Shown here: piece after piece, positions 1 through 8,567 of the stretch
How positions within the stretch are numbered: the stretch's first letter is position 1
How the letters are laid out: each line of letters opens with the position of its first letter
NCBI RefSeq assembly: GCF_016653635.2
Contig: NZ_CP067420.1
Coordinates: 3,932,001 to 3,996,000 of the forward strand
Origin: Skermanella sp. TT6
GTDB taxonomy: Bacteria; Pseudomonadota; Alphaproteobacteria; Azospirillales; Azospirillaceae
Direction of reading: 5' to 3'
Length of the DNA: 64,000 bases
Notes under the pieces: generated by a model
Database searches by the model: none
What the model was told of the DNA's origin: nothing
What the model saw: only the letters and a program-made list of their open reading frames with translations
Translations under genes and position numbers: made by a program

Positions 1-1920
1 CTCGCTTCGCCATGCCCCGCCGCCTCCGCTGCCGAAGTGACCCATGACGCCGCCATAGACCTGGATCCGGCGGAGCGGCGGCTGGAGGTGACGGACCAGG
101 TGACGGTGACCGGCGGCGCACCGTTGGAATTCCACCTGTCGCCAAGGTTCTCGCCCGTCCGCGTCGAGATCGACGGCCGCCCGGCCGACGCGGTCGGCGG
201 CCCGACGCACTGGCGCGTCCCGGCCGCCGCCGCGGGCGTCGGTCGGGTGACGATCCGCTATTCCGGCACGCTGGCGCCGCTCGACGACAGCGGCAGCCCG
301 TTCGGCGGCGACGAGCCCGGGTCGGGCGAGGCGGGAAGCTTCCTGCCGGGAGGGGCGGGTTGGCTGCCCCGATTCGACGCGGACCGCACGACCTATCGGC
401 TGGCCGTCCGGGTCCCGGAAGGGTACCGCGCCGCCGTGACCGGCGACCTCGCCGAGGAGACTCCCGAGAGGTCCGTCTTCACGGTCGATCCCGCGGTGGA
501 GGAGCCGTCGCTGTTCGCCGGCCGTTGGCAGATGCGCGAACGCATGGCGGGAGGGCTGCGGCTGAGGACCCTGTTCGAACCCGACCTGGAACATCTGTCC
601 GACGACTATCTCCAGGCATCGGAAAGCTACATCGCGCATTTTTCCGAGCGGATCGGGGCCTATCCGTTTTCCGGCTTCTCCATCCTCTCGGCCCCTCTGC
701 CGGTGGGGCTGGGCTTCGCCGGCCTGACCTATATCGGCCGGCAGGTGCTGCCGCTGCCCTTCATGCGCGGCCAGTCGCTGCCCCACGAGATCCTGCACAA
801 CTGGTGGGGCAACGGCGTGCTGGTCGACTACACCTCCGGGAACTGGTCCGAGGGGCTGACGACCTACATGGCCGATTACGGCCTCACCGCCGAACGCGAC
901 CCCGACGCCGCGCGGGAAATGCGCTTCGGCTGGCTGCGCGACTACGCGGCCCTGCCCGAGGCGCGGGACGGTTCGCTCGCCGGCTTCACCGCACGGGTGC
1001 ATGGCGCCGCGAAGATCGTGGGCTACAACAAGTCGGCCTACCTGTTCCTGATGCTGCGCGACATGCTGGGGGACGAGGCGTTCGACCGCGGAATCCGGCT
1101 GTTCTGGGACCGTCACCGCTTCCGGAAGGCGGGCTGGAGCGATCTGCGCGCGTCCTTCGAGGCCGCCTCGGACCGTGACCTGGGCGGCTTCTTCGACCAG
1201 TGGGTGAACCGGACCGGAGCGCCGGGGCTTCGCCTGACGGAAGCGTCGGCAACCCGGCTGGGCGAAGGCTACGCCCTTGCCGTCCGGATCGGCCAAGGTG
1301 AGCCGGCATATCGGCTGGACGTACCCGTGGTCGTCGAGACGACGGGTGGACAGGTCCGGCGGACGATCCCGCTGGCCGGGAGCGAGGCCGCCGGGACGAT
1401 CGACCTGGACGCTCCGCCGCTGAGCGTCGCCGTCGATCCCGAGTACCGGCTGTTCCGCCGGCTGGCCCCGGGCGAGGCCCCGCCGATCCTCCGCGACGTC
1501 ACCCTGGACCCGGCCACCCGACTCGTGCTGGCCGGCCCCCATCAGGATCTCGGGCGCGCCCTGGCCTCCCGCCTGATGGATGCCGGGGCGGCGGCCGGCG
1601 AACCCCGCGCCGGAGCGCCGGTCGCGGTGATAGGCATCACGGCCGACGTGTACGAAGCCCTGCCGCGCCTCGGGCTGGAGCCGGTCCCCGGAAGGCTGGC
1701 GGGCCAGGGAACCGCCAGGGTCTGGACCGGGCGGACGGCGGCCGGCGCGCCGGCCCTGGTTGTGGCGGCGGACGACCGCGCGGCGCTGGAGTCTCTGCTC
1801 CGTCCCCTGCCCCATTACGGCCGCCAGAGCTACCTGGTCTTCCAGGGGCGCGAGGCCGTGGAGCGGGGCATCTGGCCGCCGGGCGACAACCCGCTGAAGC
1901 GGTCCGTCGCGGTCGAGTGA
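1..1920 (+). CDS. M1-family-like zinc metallopeptidase, 5' end cut by window
   Basis: Probably a secreted or periplasmic metallopeptidase related to M1 aminopeptidases. The frame is open to the window edge and the first codons read like the end of a signal peptide (Ala-rich, ...AASAAE). The start therefore lies upstream; the GTG at 37 is not a convincing start. The zinc motif HEILH is at window-frame residues 262-266, with a downstream Glu at 284 in the segment NWSEGLTTY. The spacing between the second His and this Glu is 17 residues, one fewer than in classical M1 enzymes. An N-terminal beta domain precedes the catalytic region, and an alpha-rich segment with FFDQWVNRTG follows. The last ~200 residues resemble no domain I can name. 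It converges on holC with only 12 bases between the stops. Confidence 0.8.
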   Translation, partial: LASPCPAASAAEVTHDAAIDLDPAERRLEVTDQVTVTGGAPLEFHLSPRFSPVRVEIDGRPADAVGGPTHWRVPAAAAGVGRVTIRYSGTLAPLDDSGSPFGGDEPGSGEAGSFLPGGAGWLPRFDADRTTYRLAVRVPEGYRAAVTGDLAEETPERSVFTVDPAVEEPSLFAGRWQMRERMAGGLRLRTLFEPDLEHLSDDYLQASESYIAHFSERIGAYPFSGFSILSAPLPVGLGFAGLTYIGRQVLPLPFMRGQSLPHEILHNWWGNGVLVDYTSGNWSEGLTTYMADYGLTAERDPDAAREMRFGWLRDYAALPEARDGSLAGFTARVHGAAKIVGYNKSAYLFLMLRDMLGDEAFDRGIRLFWDRHRFRKAGWSDLRASFEAASDRDLGGFFDQWVNRTGAPGLRLTEASATRLGEGYALAVRIGQGEPAYRLDVPVVVETTGGQVRRTIPLAGSEAAGTIDLDAPPLSVAVDPEYRLFRRLAPGEAPPILRDVTLDPATRLVLAGPHQDLGRALASRLMDAGAAAGEPRAGAPVAVIGITADVYEALPRLGLEPVPGRLAGQGTARVWTGRTAAGAPALVVAADDRAALESLLRPLPHYGRQSYLVFQGREAVERGIWPPGDNPLKRSVAVE

Positions 1921-1932
1921 GCCGTCCGGGGC

Positions 1933-2382
1933 TCAGGCTTTCTTTTCCCAGCCTCCGCGCTCGGTCTGCTGCCAGTAGGTCAGCGCGTGCCCGTCGTCCT
2001 TGTACTGCTTCCAGCGGCGGCGCGCGGCCTGCACGGCGTCGTAGTCGTTGCCGTCGAACATCTCGCAGACCAGGGTGAAGCCGTCGAGCCGGTCCGAGAC
2101 CCCGCCGTCGGTCAGGATCAGGACCGTGGCGCCGTTGGGGTTCTCGTCCTCGGTGGTGATCCAGACCGGCTGGTGCTCCGCGTCGCCGTCCCGGGCGCTG
2201 CCGTGGGGCAGGAAGCCGAAATCCTTATAGGTCCAGAGGTGCTGGGTGAGCGCCTCGACCCGCTCCTCCGATCCGGCCATGACGACGGCCCGCCATCCGC
2301 GCTCCAGGGTCTTCTCCAGGATCTGGGGCAGCGCGTCCTCCAGCGTCTTGCGCTGGAGATGATAGAAGCGGATTTCCGTCAT
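1933..2382 (-). CDS. holC: DNA polymerase III subunit chi
   Basis: Chi subunit of the replicative clamp loader, which links the gamma complex to SSB together with psi. The 149-residue protein starts MTEIRFYHLQ, and the family features are visible: an N-terminal beta strand plus helix, a central block VVMAGSEERVEALTQHLW, and the C-terminal segment QAARRRWKQYKDDGHALTYW. It is the last gene of a minus-strand run after pepA and an unexpected Csb2-like gene. pepA-holC adjacency is common in proteobacteria, which supports the call. The gap to the upstream gene is 48 bases. The size is normal for alphaproteobacterial chi. Confidence 0.88.
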   Translation of the reverse strand: MTEIRFYHLQRKTLEDALPQILEKTLERGWRAVVMAGSEERVEALTQHLWTYKDFGFLPHGSARDGDAEHQPVWITTEDENPNGATVLILTDGGVSDRLDGFTLVCEMFDGNDYDAVQAARRRWKQYKDDGHALTYWQQTERGGWEKKA

Positions 2383-2430
2383 GATTCGATCCGGGATGCT
2401 GTCAGGCAGGCAGGCGGGCAGGCTTGGGCT

Positions 2431-3309
2431 TCACGGCATCGTAGCGGGACAGGCCCTGGAAGGACAATCGGCGGCGTCGGGACGGTCCCGGCGCGGGTCG
2501 GCCGCGATCGGCATGGCTGAAGAGGGACTGAACAGCCCCAGCCCGAAATGACAGCCCCAGCCGATCGCAAGCGGCCCGGCGACCGGCTCGGAGAAAGTCA
2601 GGCGCCAGAATGCCGCGTCGGTCTCGCGGCCGGCGGGGCCATGGGCGATTGTTCTCCGATCCAGCCGCAGAACGAAGTCGTCCGGCCGCACCGGCGCGCC
2701 GTCGCGTGCGACCGGTCCCGCGACCTGTTCCAGGCGTCGCGGCGCCGGAAGGCCGCGCCGATCGAACTCGCGGCGGATCTGGTCGGCATTCGTGAAGCCG
2801 CGGCGGGTATGCCAGGGCGGCACGTGGGGCGTCACCGATTCCCAACAGGCCGACGGTCCGGCCAGCCGGGATGGCGCCCGTTCCGCTTCGCCCAGCCAGA
2901 CGCACCGTATCGCCCATTCGCCGTTCCGGCCGTCGAACAACCGGTCGTGGGTCGCCAGGGAAGCCACCGCGTCGCGGCCGAAACCCGCCGATGCGGTGAT
3001 CAGGACATGGTCCAGCACGCCGTCGCCATCGGCGTCCTCCGGCAGGAAGAAGGCGTGACGGTGCCGCGGGTCGCGGTCGACGCCGTGGCCGCTGATCACC
3101 GGCGGCACGCGGTCGGCCCCGAGCATCCGGCCGGCGTGGCCGATCGCGGCGCGGCGCGCCAGGTCGCCCAGAAAGAAGGTGGCGGTCAGCGGCGGGCGGG
3201 TGTCGCCGAACAGGCGCCAGCGTACACCGGTCGGTATTCCCTGGAACTCCGTCGCAGCGACATGATCCGCCCGGGCGCGCGGAAAAACCGGTTCCCGCGC
3301 GCCGCTCAT
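2431..3309 (-). CDS. Orphan Csb2/Cas6-like RAMP protein (C-terminal half of Cas5u6u family)
   Basis: A 292-residue protein resembling the C-terminal, Cas6-like half of Csb2 (GSU0054 family, type I-U/I-G CRISPR). What I see: HRHAFFLPEDADGDGVLDHV at residues 83-102, the block SVTPHVPPWHTRRG at 158-171, an ADQIRREFDRRGLP segment at 175-188, and a glycine-rich loop GWGCHFGLGLF at 250-260 like the C-terminal G-loop of Cas6 RAMPs. Full-length Csb2 also carries an N-terminal Cas5-like region, which is missing here. A 32-residue Arg/Pro-rich tail follows the G-loop. The ATG lies 4 bases after the pepA stop, so translation is probably coupled to pepA; holC follows. No other cas gene or array is in the window. 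The family call rests on remembered motifs; activity is unknown. Confidence 0.68.
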   Translation of the reverse strand: MSGAREPVFPRARADHVAATEFQGIPTGVRWRLFGDTRPPLTATFFLGDLARRAAIGHAGRMLGADRVPPVISGHGVDRDPRHRHAFFLPEDADGDGVLDHVLITASAGFGRDAVASLATHDRLFDGRNGEWAIRCVWLGEAERAPSRLAGPSACWESVTPHVPPWHTRRGFTNADQIRREFDRRGLPAPRRLEQVAGPVARDGAPVRPDDFVLRLDRRTIAHGPAGRETDAAFWRLTFSEPVAGPLAIGWGCHFGLGLFSPSSAMPIAADPRRDRPDAADCPSRACPATMP

Positions 3310-3313
3310 CCGA

Positions 3314-4816
3314 TTACCCCTCGTACACGTCCGCGACGTAGCGGTCGAGCAGGCGAACGCCGAAGGACGTGGCGCCCTTCGGGATCGTGCCGGCGTCCTT
3401 CTTCGACCAGGTCACGCCGGCGATGTCCAGGTGCGCCCAGGGCACGTTGTTGACGAAGCGCTGCAGGAACTGGGCGCCGATGATGCTGCCGGCATCACGG
3501 CTGCCCGCGATGTTCTTGACGTCGGCCGCGTCGGAGTTGATCGCCTTGTCGTACGCCTCGTTCAACGGCATGCGCCACAGCTTCTCGCCGACCTTGCGGC
3601 CCGCGGCGGTCAGCTGCTCCGACAGGGCGTCGTCGTTGGAGAACAGCCCGGCATGCTCGGTCCCCAGCGCCACGATGACGGCACCCGTCAGGGTCGCCAG
3701 GTTGACCATGGCGGTCGGCTTGAACGTGTCCTGGGTGAACCACAGCGCGTCGGCCAGGACCAGCCGGCCCTCGGCGTCGGTGTTCAGCACCTCGATTGTC
3801 TGGCCGGACAGGCTGGTCACGATGTCGCCGGGCCGCTGGGCGCTGCCCGACGGCATGTTCTCGACCAGTCCGACCACGCCGACCGCGTTGACCTTGGCCT
3901 TGCGGGCGGCCAGCGCCTTCATCAGGCCCAGGACCACGCCGGCGCCGCCCATGTCCCACTTCATGTCCTCCATCCCGGCCGCGGGCTTGATGGAGATGCC
4001 GCCGGTGTCGAAGGTGACGCCCTTGCCGACGAAGGCGACCGGCCGCTTGTCCGCGGCCTCGGGGGCGCCGTCGTACTTCATGACGACCAGGTACGGCTCC
4101 CGCACGCTTCCCTGCGCCACGCCGAGCAGCGCGCCCATGCCGAGCTTCGCCATCTGCCCCTGGTCGAGAACCTCGACCTCGACGCCCAGGTCGGACAGTT
4201 CCAGGCAGCGGTCGGCGAGCGTGCGCGGATAGAGGATGTTGGCCGGTTCGGAGACGACGTCGCGGGTCAGGAAGACGCCGGAAGCGACCGCCTCGCGGTC
4301 GGCGAACAGCTTCTCCGCGGCATCCGCGCCCTTGGTCAGGAGGCTGACCGCCTGCAGCGCGGGCTTGGCTTCCGGCTTCTCCTTCGTGCGGTACTTGTCG
4401 AACCGGTAGGAGCGCAGCAGCGCCCCGAAGGCGATCTCGGCCGCCATGGCCGACGGCTCCAGCGCCACGCCCGCCGCCTGCTCGACCACCACCGACGCCT
4501 CGGCCGCGTTTTTCCCCAGGGCCGCCACAATGGCGCCACCGGCATCCTGCAGGATCAGGTCGGTGACCTGCTCCGGCTTGCCGAGGCCGACCAGGACGAT
4601 GTGGTCGAGGTCGACCCCGCCGGGCGCCACGATGGTCAGGACCTCGTCGGCCTTGCCGGAGAACTTGTTGGCGGCCATGGCGCGGGTCAGGGTGCCGCCG
4701 GTCTTCCCGTCGAGGTCGGTGCCGGCGGGCGTCAGCGTGCGTTCGGCGAGGACGGGCAGGACGAGCGAGCCGGATGTGGGCAGCGACGAGGTCAGATCGG
4801 AGAACGTGAATTTCAT
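3314..4816 (-). CDS. pepA: Leucyl aminopeptidase (M17)
   Basis: Cytosolic di-metal exopeptidase that removes N-terminal residues from peptides. The M17 signatures are clear: the metal/active-site block KGVTFDTGGISIKP with MKWDMGGAG after it, and the hallmark NTDAEGRLVLADAL. The N-terminal ~170 residues form the usual non-catalytic domain. I chose the ATG at 4816 (MKFTFSDL, 500 residues) because GAGGGT sits at proper spacing before it; an ATG four codons upstream (4828) is the alternative. It leads a minus-strand operon with the Csb2-like gene and holC, and is divergent from lptF. Confidence 0.93.
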   Translation of the reverse strand: MKFTFSDLTSSLPTSGSLVLPVLAERTLTPAGTDLDGKTGGTLTRAMAANKFSGKADEVLTIVAPGGVDLDHIVLVGLGKPEQVTDLILQDAGGAIVAALGKNAAEASVVVEQAAGVALEPSAMAAEIAFGALLRSYRFDKYRTKEKPEAKPALQAVSLLTKGADAAEKLFADREAVASGVFLTRDVVSEPANILYPRTLADRCLELSDLGVEVEVLDQGQMAKLGMGALLGVAQGSVREPYLVVMKYDGAPEAADKRPVAFVGKGVTFDTGGISIKPAAGMEDMKWDMGGAGVVLGLMKALAARKAKVNAVGVVGLVENMPSGSAQRPGDIVTSLSGQTIEVLNTDAEGRLVLADALWFTQDTFKPTAMVNLATLTGAVIVALGTEHAGLFSNDDALSEQLTAAGRKVGEKLWRMPLNEAYDKAINSDAADVKNIAGSRDAGSIIGAQFLQRFVNNVPWAHLDIAGVTWSKKDAGTIPKGATSFGVRLLDRYVADVYEG

Positions 4817-5068
4817 GTCTACCCTCATGGGTTATCGCCCTCATGTTTGAGCGTATGGGGCCAGATGGGGCTTTTTGTCCCGGCGGCAATTTGGCCGGCC
4901 CGGCATCGGATGGTTGTTTCGACGGCGCGTGTCCGATAAAGAACACGGCCACTACGCTGTCAAGCTATGCCGACCAGGGCTCGTGCGCCACTTTCGTCCG
5001 TCGGGCCGCTGGCAGGGCCGATACTCCGGGTACTGGACGGCGGATTGGCCAGGTATAAGTGCGAGTCC
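4817..5068. other. Divergent intergenic region pepA/lptF
   Basis: About 250 bases between divergently transcribed pepA and lptF, so it should hold promoters for both. Apart from the pepA Shine-Dalgarno (GAGGGT) near 4823-4828 I could not assign convincing -35/-10 pairs. No small gene is apparent. Confidence 0.4.
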
Positions 5069-6193
5069 ATGAAACGGTTGACGCTCTATCTCTTCCGCCA
5101 CCTGGCCGTGGCGACCGTCTTCGTCACCGCCGGTTTGACGCTTGTCATCTGGCTCACCCAGTCGTTGCGCCTTCTCGAGATCGTGGTGGACGGCGGGGCG
5201 CCGGTCTACCTGTTCCTTCAGCTCATGGTGGTCACCCTTCCCACGTTCCTGTCGATCGTGCTGCCGATCAGCCTGCTGGCCGCCGTGCTGTTCACCTACA
5301 ACCGCCTGACGATGGATTCGGAACTGGTGGTGATGCGGTCCGCCGGGCTGGGTCCGTGGGGGCTCGCCAAGCCCGCGTTGATCCTGGCCCTGCTGGTCAC
5401 GATGATGGGCTACGGGCTGACGCTCTACCTCGCCCCCGTTGCCCACCGCGAGCTGAGCCGGCTGGAAAGCCTCGCGAGGAGCGAGTTCTCGACGGTGTTC
5501 CTGCGCGAAGGCGTCTTCAACGAGGCAGGCGACGGCGTCACCGTCTATGTCCGGCGGCGGATGCCGGACGGTGAATTGCAGGGCCTGCTGATCCACGACA
5601 CCCGCGTGCCGGGCAAGCCGGTCACGATCAATGCCGACCGCGGCATGACCGTGGAGGGCGAGGCGGGAACCCGCGTCGTCGTTTTCGACGGCAACCGCCA
5701 GGAGGTAGACCTCGCGACCGGCCGCATGTCGCAGCTGTATTTCGACCGCTACGCCGTCGACCTCCGCATCTTCGAGAAGCAGTTCGCCGAACGTGTCCCG
5801 GACGCGCGGGAGCGCTCGACCGCCGACCTGATGCATGCGGCCGACGACCCGGACCTGCTGCCCTTCAGGAGCCGGCTGACCGCGGAGCTGCACCAGCGCT
5901 ACACCAGCCCGATCTTCGCGTTGGGCTTCACCATGATGGGCGTGGCGATCCTGCTGGTGGGCGAGTTCAACCGGCGCGGCCAGAGCCGGCGCATCGTCGC
6001 GGCCGTGGCCGGCGTGCTGGTCCTGCAGAGCGCGGCGCTCGGCATCACCAACCTGGCGGTCAACAACAACGCCTTCATCCCGCTCCTCTACGTCGTCGCC
6101 GCCGTCCCGCTGGCGGTCGGCGCCTTCCTGATGATCGGGCAGCGGCTGCGGGGCTCCCGCGGCATATCCCGTTTCCAACCGACGGCGGGGTGA
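5069..6193 (+). CDS. lptF: LPS export ABC transporter permease LptF
   Basis: Inner-membrane permease that pairs with LptG and LptB to extract lipopolysaccharide toward the Lpt bridge. The ATG at 5069 (MKRLTLYLFRHLAVATVF) gives 374 residues; an open frame continues upstream but lacks family sequence. Three hydrophobic segments lie in the first ~120 residues, then a periplasmic beta-jellyroll region (about 125-270, including DGVTVYVRRRMPDGELQGLLIHD), then three C-terminal membrane segments. The stop overlaps a possible GTG start of lptG. Confidence 0.92.
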   Translation: MKRLTLYLFRHLAVATVFVTAGLTLVIWLTQSLRLLEIVVDGGAPVYLFLQLMVVTLPTFLSIVLPISLLAAVLFTYNRLTMDSELVVMRSAGLGPWGLAKPALILALLVTMMGYGLTLYLAPVAHRELSRLESLARSEFSTVFLREGVFNEAGDGVTVYVRRRMPDGELQGLLIHDTRVPGKPVTINADRGMTVEGEAGTRVVVFDGNRQEVDLATGRMSQLYFDRYAVDLRIFEKQFAERVPDARERSTADLMHAADDPDLLPFRSRLTAELHQRYTSPIFALGFTMMGVAILLVGEFNRRGQSRRIVAAVAGVLVLQSAALGITNLAVNNNAFIPLLYVVAAVPLAVGAFLMIGQRLRGSRGISRFQPTAG

Positions 6194-6198
6194 TCGGG

Positions 6199-7293
6199 AT
6201 GAGGACCTCGGCCACGCTCTCGCGCTATATAGGGCGGCAGTTCCTGCTCTACTTCTGCATGCTCCTGGGCATCCTGCTGGCGGTCATCCTGCTGCTGGAC
6301 ACGGTGGAGTTGCTTCGCCGGGCCGCCGGGAAGCCCGACGCGACCTTCTCGGTCGTCGTGCGGATGGCGCTGTTCAAGCTGCCGGAGATCGGCCAGCAGG
6401 TGTTCCCGTTCGTGATCCTGTTCGCCGGGATGTTCACCTTCTGGCGCCTGACCCGCAGCCAGGAGCTGGTGGTCGCCCGCGCCGTCGGGGTCTCGGCCTG
6501 GCAGTTCCTGGCGCCGGTGCTGATCGTCGCGCCGCTGATCGCCGTGTTCCAGGTGACCGTGATCAACCCGGCCGGATCGGTGCTGGTCGCCCGGTACGAG
6601 AAGATGGAGGACCGGTACCTGCGCGGCCGGACCAGTTCGCTGGTGGTGTCGGGCTCCGGCCTGTGGCTCCGCCAGATCCAGGAGAACGGCCAGTACCTGA
6701 TCCACGCCGACACCGCCGAGGCCGGCACCACCACCCTGCGGCCGGTCAACGTCTTCATGTACGACGCCAACGGCGAGTTCGCGAGCCGGATCGACGCCAC
6801 CTCCGCGACGCTGGAGCCGGGTCACTGGATGATCCGCCAGGGCTGGCTGAACACCGGGGCGGGTCCGGCGGAAGCCTTCGACTCCTACCGGCTCGACACC
6901 GACCTGACGCTGGAGCGCATCCAGGAGAGCTTCGCCTCGCCCGACAGCATGTCCTTCTGGGAACTGCCGGGCTTCATCAGGACGCTGCAGGAAACCGGCT
7001 TCTCCGCGACCCGCCACCGGCTGCATTTCCAGTCGCTGCTGTCGACGCCGCTGCTGTTCTGCGCCATGGTGCTGTTCGCCGCCGCCTTCTCGCTGCGCCA
7101 GACACGGCGGGGCGGAACCATGATGATGGTGGCGGGCGGCGTCGTGACCGGCTTCGTGCTCTTCCTGTTCAGCGACGTGGTCCGCGCCTTCGGCATATCC
7201 GAGACGATCCCCGTGCCCCTGGCGGCCTGGGCTCCGGCCGGGGCGAGCCTGCTGCTCGGCATCGCCGTGCTGCTCCACCTCGAGGACGGATGA
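6199..7293 (+). CDS. lptG: LPS export ABC transporter permease LptG
   Basis: Partner permease of LptF. It has the same architecture: N-terminal membrane segments beginning LSRYIGRQFLLYF, a central periplasmic domain with GSGLWLRQIQENGQYLIHAD, and C-terminal membrane helices. The start is taken as ATG 6199 (364 residues); GTG 6190, overlapping the lptF stop, is also possible. In many Rhodospirillales lptD would come next, but here surA follows after about 80 bases and no lptD sequence is present. The gene lies in the run lptF-lptG-surA-pdxA-rsmA. Confidence 0.92.
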   Translation: MRTSATLSRYIGRQFLLYFCMLLGILLAVILLLDTVELLRRAAGKPDATFSVVVRMALFKLPEIGQQVFPFVILFAGMFTFWRLTRSQELVVARAVGVSAWQFLAPVLIVAPLIAVFQVTVINPAGSVLVARYEKMEDRYLRGRTSSLVVSGSGLWLRQIQENGQYLIHADTAEAGTTTLRPVNVFMYDANGEFASRIDATSATLEPGHWMIRQGWLNTGAGPAEAFDSYRLDTDLTLERIQESFASPDSMSFWELPGFIRTLQETGFSATRHRLHFQSLLSTPLLFCAMVLFAAAFSLRQTRRGGTMMMVAGGVVTGFVLFLFSDVVRAFGISETIPVPLAAWAPAGASLLLGIAVLLHLEDG

Positions 7294-7373
7294 CCATGCC
7301 GGCGAGCACTCCAGCGTTTGCTTCCGACCCGTATTCGAACCCGTGACCGCCCAAAGCATTGGAAGGGCCGAAA

Positions 7374-8567
7374 GTGCATAGATTCATGCTTTACCCGATC
7401 AGCCGCCGCATACGACGGAGCTGGAGCGCCGCAATCTTCACCGCGGCCTTGATCGCTTCGGCCGGCACCATGGGACCCCTTCCGGCGGCCGCGCAGTTCG
7501 CCACGCCCCAGACCGTTCCCCAGGGCGACCAGCAGCAACAGCAGCAGCAACGTCCTGCGCCGCAGCAGACGGCTCCTCAGCAGACGGCTCCCCAGCAGAC
7601 GGCGCCGCGGGCCGCTCCGCAGGCAGCACCACGTCCGGCGGCACCCGCCCAGCAGTCGCGCCCGGCCGAGCCACCCGCGATCGCACCGCCGCCGGCGCGT
7701 TCGGTCGAAGGCATCGCCGCCGTGGTGAACGACGACATCATCTCGATGTCCGACCTTTCCGCCCGGCTGCAGCTGGCGCTGGTCTCCTCCGGCCTGCCCG
7801 GCACCGCGGAGGTCCGCCAGCGGCTCACCCCGCAGGTGCTGCGCAGCCTGGTCGACGAGCGGCTGCAGATGCAGGAAGCGTCGCGGGCCAATATCTCGGT
7901 GACCGACAAGGAGATCGACGACGCCTTCGGCCGGGTCGCCGAGCAGAACCAGATGAAGCGGGACCAACTGGAGAAGATGCTCTCCAGCCAAGGCGTGCCG
8001 CGGAGCGCGCTGGAAAGCCAGATCCGGGCCACCATAGGCTGGGGCAAGCTGGTCCAGCGCCGCCTGAGGCCCAGCATCGAGATCGGCGAGGAGGAGATCG
8101 ACGCGGTGCTCCGCCGCATCGAGGCCAACGCGGGCAAGCCCGAGTACTTGGCCGCCGAGATCTTCCTGGCCGTCGACTCGCCCGAGCGGGAGGAGGAGGT
8201 CCGGCGTCTGGCCGACCGGCTGGTCGAGCAGATCGGCCAGGGCGCCAGCTTCCCCGCCGTGGCGCGGCAGTTCTCGCAGTCGGCCGGCGCCACCAACGGC
8301 GGCGACCTGGGCTGGGTGCAGCAGGGCCAATTGCCCGACGAGCTCGACTCGGCGCTCCGCGATCTGCGTCCGGGACAGGCCTCCCGCCCGATCCGCAGCC
8401 TGACCGGCTACCATATCCTGCTGCTGCGCGAACAGCGGACCACGGGGACGGTGCTGCCGCCGCGCGACCAGATCCTGGGGGCCCTGGGCCAGGACCGCCT
8501 CGACATGCTGCAGCGCCGGCTCCTGCGCGACCTGCGCATGTCGGCCTTCGTGGACCTGCGCGTCTGA
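7374..8567 (+). CDS. surA: SurA-like periplasmic chaperone / parvulin prolyl isomerase
   Basis: Periplasmic chaperone for outer-membrane protein assembly. A signal peptide (about residues 12-42, ending PLPAAAQ) is followed by a Gln/Ala/Pro-rich linker with a repeated QQTAP unit. Next come the SurA N-domain (SVEGIAAVVNDDIISMSDL onward) and one parvulin domain near the C-terminus (EYLAAEIFL ... NGGDLGWVQQGQLP ... GYHILLLREQR). E. coli SurA has two parvulin domains; one is common in alphaproteobacteria. GTG 7374 is chosen because GGAAGGG lies six bases upstream; ATG 7386 is the alternative. The TGA overlaps the pdxA ATG by one base. Confidence 0.85.
   Translation: MHRFMLYPISRRIRRSWSAAIFTAALIASAGTMGPLPAAAQFATPQTVPQGDQQQQQQQRPAPQQTAPQQTAPQQTAPRAAPQAAPRPAAPAQQSRPAEPPAIAPPPARSVEGIAAVVNDDIISMSDLSARLQLALVSSGLPGTAEVRQRLTPQVLRSLVDERLQMQEASRANISVTDKEIDDAFGRVAEQNQMKRDQLEKMLSSQGVPRSALESQIRATIGWGKLVQRRLRPSIEIGEEEIDAVLRRIEANAGKPEYLAAEIFLAVDSPEREEEVRRLADRLVEQIGQGASFPAVARQFSQSAGATNGGDLGWVQQGQLPDELDSALRDLRPGQASRPIRSLTGYHILLLREQRTTGTVLPPRDQILGALGQDRLDMLQRRLLRDLRMSAFVDLRV

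Noticed and set aside
2431-3309. A CRISPR array accompanying the Csb2-like gene
   Set aside because: No regularly spaced direct repeats were found near the gene or elsewhere in the window.
4952-6178. Long open frame antisense to lptF
   Set aside because: It is rich in Arg/Gly/His/Gln from reversed GC-rich codons; lptF on the other strand has clear family features.
7330-7350. T-arm-like sequence (TTCGAA) suggestive of a tRNA
   Set aside because: The flanking bases do not form a T stem or an acceptor stem, and no anticodon arm is found; it is a chance match.
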